A DNA stretch of 7,364 nt. Source: Betaproteobacteria bacterium (GTDB taxonomy: Bacteria; Pseudomonadota; Gammaproteobacteria; Burkholderiales; SG8-41). The translations under genes and the position numbers were made by a program. Positions within the stretch are counted from its first letter, which is position 1, and every line of letters begins with the position of its first letter. The notes beneath the pieces were generated by a model that saw only the letters and a list, made by a program, of their open reading frames with translations, was not told where the DNA came from and did not search any database. The DNA lies in NCBI GenBank assembly GCA_021414185.1, contig JAIOOZ010000532.1, positions 1 through 7,364 on the forward strand, in the 5' to 3' direction. This document shows, piece after piece, positions 5,758 to 7,364 of this stretch.

Positions 5758-7364
5758 GTTCGCCGCCGCGCGCCACCAAGCCCGCCAGTTCTGCCGCCAC
5801 GCGTTCGAACACCGGCGGCCAGGTTTCGCCGCCGGCGCGATGAAAGAGGCGCATGGATGGATACCAGGGCATCGCCGTTCCGCGCCGCGGATAGCGCCAT
5901 TCGGGACTGTCCGGCAGCAGGGTCCACACGGTTTGCCCGAGCGCGCCCGCCACATGCGCCACGGTATTGTCTATGCTGATGACCAGGTCGAGCGCGCCGA
6001 TGATGGCCGCGAGTTCGTCGAGGTCATTGACCGCAGCGCCGAGTTGCACGACGGCTATGCCGGATTGAGCGCGCAAATCTTCCAGCTCGGCCGCGATATC
6101 CCCATACTGCAAAGCGCAAAACGTCGCGCCCGTGCTGCGCAGTATGGGCAACCACTGCGGCAAGGCTGTCGAGCGCACGAACTGCCGCGAGCGCGGCGTG
6201 CCGCCGCGCCAGGCAATGCCTACCCGCAGCGCGGTCCCTGCCGCCAGTTTCCGGCGCCAAGCCCCGCTGCGCTGCGCGTCAGCCACCAGATAGCCGCCGC
6301 GCGCGGGAAAATCGGCGCGCGACCGCCGCAAATACTGTGGCAGCGACCCGATGGCCGCCTGAAAATCCACCGGCGGCAATTTTTTCAGCCAGTGCTTGGC
6401 GTCGTTCTTGCCCGCGCCATGGACGCTCGCCTGCGGAAACGAGCGCTGGAACAACGCTGTCAACCGCGTGTTGCATTCAATTACGCAGTGCACGCCGGTC
6501 CGCAGCAAGTCGGGCAGGCAGGACGCAAACATGATCTCATCGCCCAGACCCTGCTCGGCATAGACCAGCAGGCGTTTGCCCGCCAGCGGCTGGCCCTGCC
6601 ATTCCGGGTAGGGAAAACCGCGCGCCGCCATGGCGCCGCTCGCGAAGCGCTGCGCGTACGCGCCCCAACCGGCCGCATAGTCGTCCCGCATCAGCAGCGC
6701 GTAACTGCGATTGATTACGGCATCGGCAAATTGGGGGTGCCGGGCAAGCACCGCATCGTAATGCGCGAGGGCCTCGTCCAGGCGGCCGAGGTCGCGCAGC
6801 GCGTGCGCAACACAAGCGCGGGTCTCGACAACGTCCGGGCCGAGCGTGAGCGCGCGCTCGAAACTCTGCAGCGCCGCGGCCGGCTCGCCGGTCTCCAGCA
6901 GCAGCAGGCCCAGATTGTGATGCGCCTCCAGCAAGTTCGGATCGAGCGCCAAGGCGGCATCGAAACTCCGCCGCGCCTCTGCATACCGGCCCACCCGGTA
7001 AAGGGCGTAAGCGAGGCGGCCATGCGCGTCCGCGCTCGCCGGCGTGCACTCGACGGCGGACCGGTAACAATCGATCGCTTCGGCAAGCTCGCCGCCCGCT
7101 TTCAGGAGATTGCCCAGGCCGCGCCACGCGGCGCCGTGCCGGCGGTCGTGCGCGAGCGCCTGGCGGTACGCCGCTATCGCCGTTTCGGCGCGTTCGAGTT
7201 TCACCAGCGTTTCGGCGAGCTCAAACGAGGCGGCGGCGAACTCCGGCGCAAAGTGGGCCGCCAGCTGGAAATAATCAGCGGCGTCTTCGAGTTTGCCCTG
7301 GTCGCGGTAGGTCAGGCCCAGCTCAAAATGCGCCGCCGCGAAATCGTGTTCGAGCTCGAGAGCG
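5747..7364 (-). CDS. TPR-glycosyltransferase (GT-B, GT9/heptosyltransferase-like), first visible of the array; 5' end cut off
   Basis: The frame stays open to the window edge at 7364, giving 538 visible residues; the true start is outside. A GTG at 7204 is in frame, but the sequence upstream of it is clearly more TPR (for example FELGLTYRDQGKLEDAADYF), so it is not the start. Visible residues 8 to about 240 form seven TPRs with an exact 34-residue period (starts at 8, 42, 76, 110, 144, 178, 212). The GT-B domain follows: LLVYAEQGLGDEIMFASC at 265-282, VGIAWRGG near 381-388, LDLVISIDNTVAHVAGALG at 458-476 with the canonical Asp at 465, and EWRY...PWYPSMRLF at 488-507. It ends at TGA 5747 inside the start region of the next gene (11-bp overlap). 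It is the only one of the three with an acidic residue at the donor motif, so it is the most likely to be a conventional transferase. The acceptor and sugar cannot be told from the sequence. Confidence 0.88.
   Translation of the reverse strand, partial: ALELEHDFAAAHFELGLTYRDQGKLEDAADYFQLAAHFAPEFAAASFELAETLVKLERAETAIAAYRQALAHDRRHGAAWRGLGNLLKAGGELAEAIDCYRSAVECTPASADAHGRLAYALYRVGRYAEARRSFDAALALDPNLLEAHHNLGLLLLETGEPAAALQSFERALTLGPDVVETRACVAHALRDLGRLDEALAHYDAVLARHPQFADAVINRSYALLMRDDYAAGWGAYAQRFASGAMAARGFPYPEWQGQPLAGKRLLVYAEQGLGDEIMFASCLPDLLRTGVHCVIECNTRLTALFQRSFPQASVHGAGKNDAKHWLKKLPPVDFQAAIGSLPQYLRRSRADFPARGGYLVADAQRSGAWRRKLAAGTALRVGIAWRGGTPRSRQFVRSTALPQWLPILRSTGATFCALQYGDIAAELEDLRAQSGIAVVQLGAAVNDLDELAAIIGALDLVISIDNTVAHVAGALGQTVWTLLPDSPEWRYPRRGTAMPWYPSMRLFHRAGGETWPPVFERVAAELAGLVARGGEREN

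Noticed and set aside
5758..5955. N-terminal extension of the second TPR-GT up to 5955
   Set aside because: It lies wholly inside the GT domain of the first paralogue in another frame and shows Arg/Cys/Pro-rich shadow composition.
4792..5979. Long + strand open frame opposite the second TPR-GT
   Set aside because: It is antisense to a well-supported gene, with no recognisable domain and Arg/Ala/His-rich shadow composition typical of high-GC DNA.
7202..7204. GTG 7204 as the start of the first TPR-GT
   Set aside because: The frame continues open to 7364 with two more TPR units in phase with the 34-residue period.
1..7364. CRISPR array, tRNA, rRNA or insertion sequence
   Set aside because: No regularly spaced short repeats, no cloverleaf or rRNA-like stretch, no transposase and no terminal inverted repeats were seen; the repetition present is from gene paralogy and TPR periodicity.

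Overview
This window looks like chromosomal DNA of a GC-rich, sulfur-oxidising proteobacterium, probably a betaproteobacterium. The basis is the C-terminus of a Sox-pathway SoxB, PilA-type pilins with a sigma-54-like promoter, and GC-rich codon use. The species cannot be named from the sequence alone.

Layout: two convergent blocks meet at about 1436-1470. On the + strand are the last 104 residues of SoxB (1-315) and, 31 bp further on, a complete TPR protein with a DUF5672-type glycosyltransferase-like domain (347-1435). On the - strand, read from the right edge, are three consecutive paralogues that fuse an N-terminal TPR superhelix to a C-terminal GT-B (heptosyltransferase-like) domain. The first (5747-7364) is cut by the window edge. 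It overlaps the second (4255-5757) by 11 bp, and the second is followed after 2 bp by the third (2609-4252), so the three look like one translationally coupled operon. Beyond them on the same strand are two tandem type IV pilin genes (2049-2468 and 1471-1887), about 70% identical by hand alignment.

Regulation visible in the sequence: the first pilin has a good -24/-12 (sigma-54) element, a strong Shine-Dalgarno site, and a strong intrinsic terminator (12-bp perfect stem) after its stop. The second pilin therefore lies beyond a terminator and has no sigma-54 element I can find, so the two pilins are probably expressed differently. A perfect 9-bp DnaA-box match lies between the third TPR-glycosyltransferase gene and the pilin promoter.

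How the genes may work together (inference): four TPR-linked glycosyltransferase-like proteins flank two pilin genes. This resembles the arrangement of modular TPR-glycosyltransferases that act on surface-appendage proteins, such as FlmG on flagellins in Caulobacter. A locus that modifies pilins or another surface protein is a reasonable hypothesis. However, these enzymes carry no visible export signal and would have to act in the cytoplasm, whereas pilin globular domains fold in the periplasm. The three paralogues differ at the residue that is Asp in the GT9-like 'DN/DT..aH.aGALG' motif (Asp, Gln, Cys), which suggests functional divergence within the array. Stretches without a gene are all short: 316-346, 1436-1470, 1888-2048 and 2469-2608.
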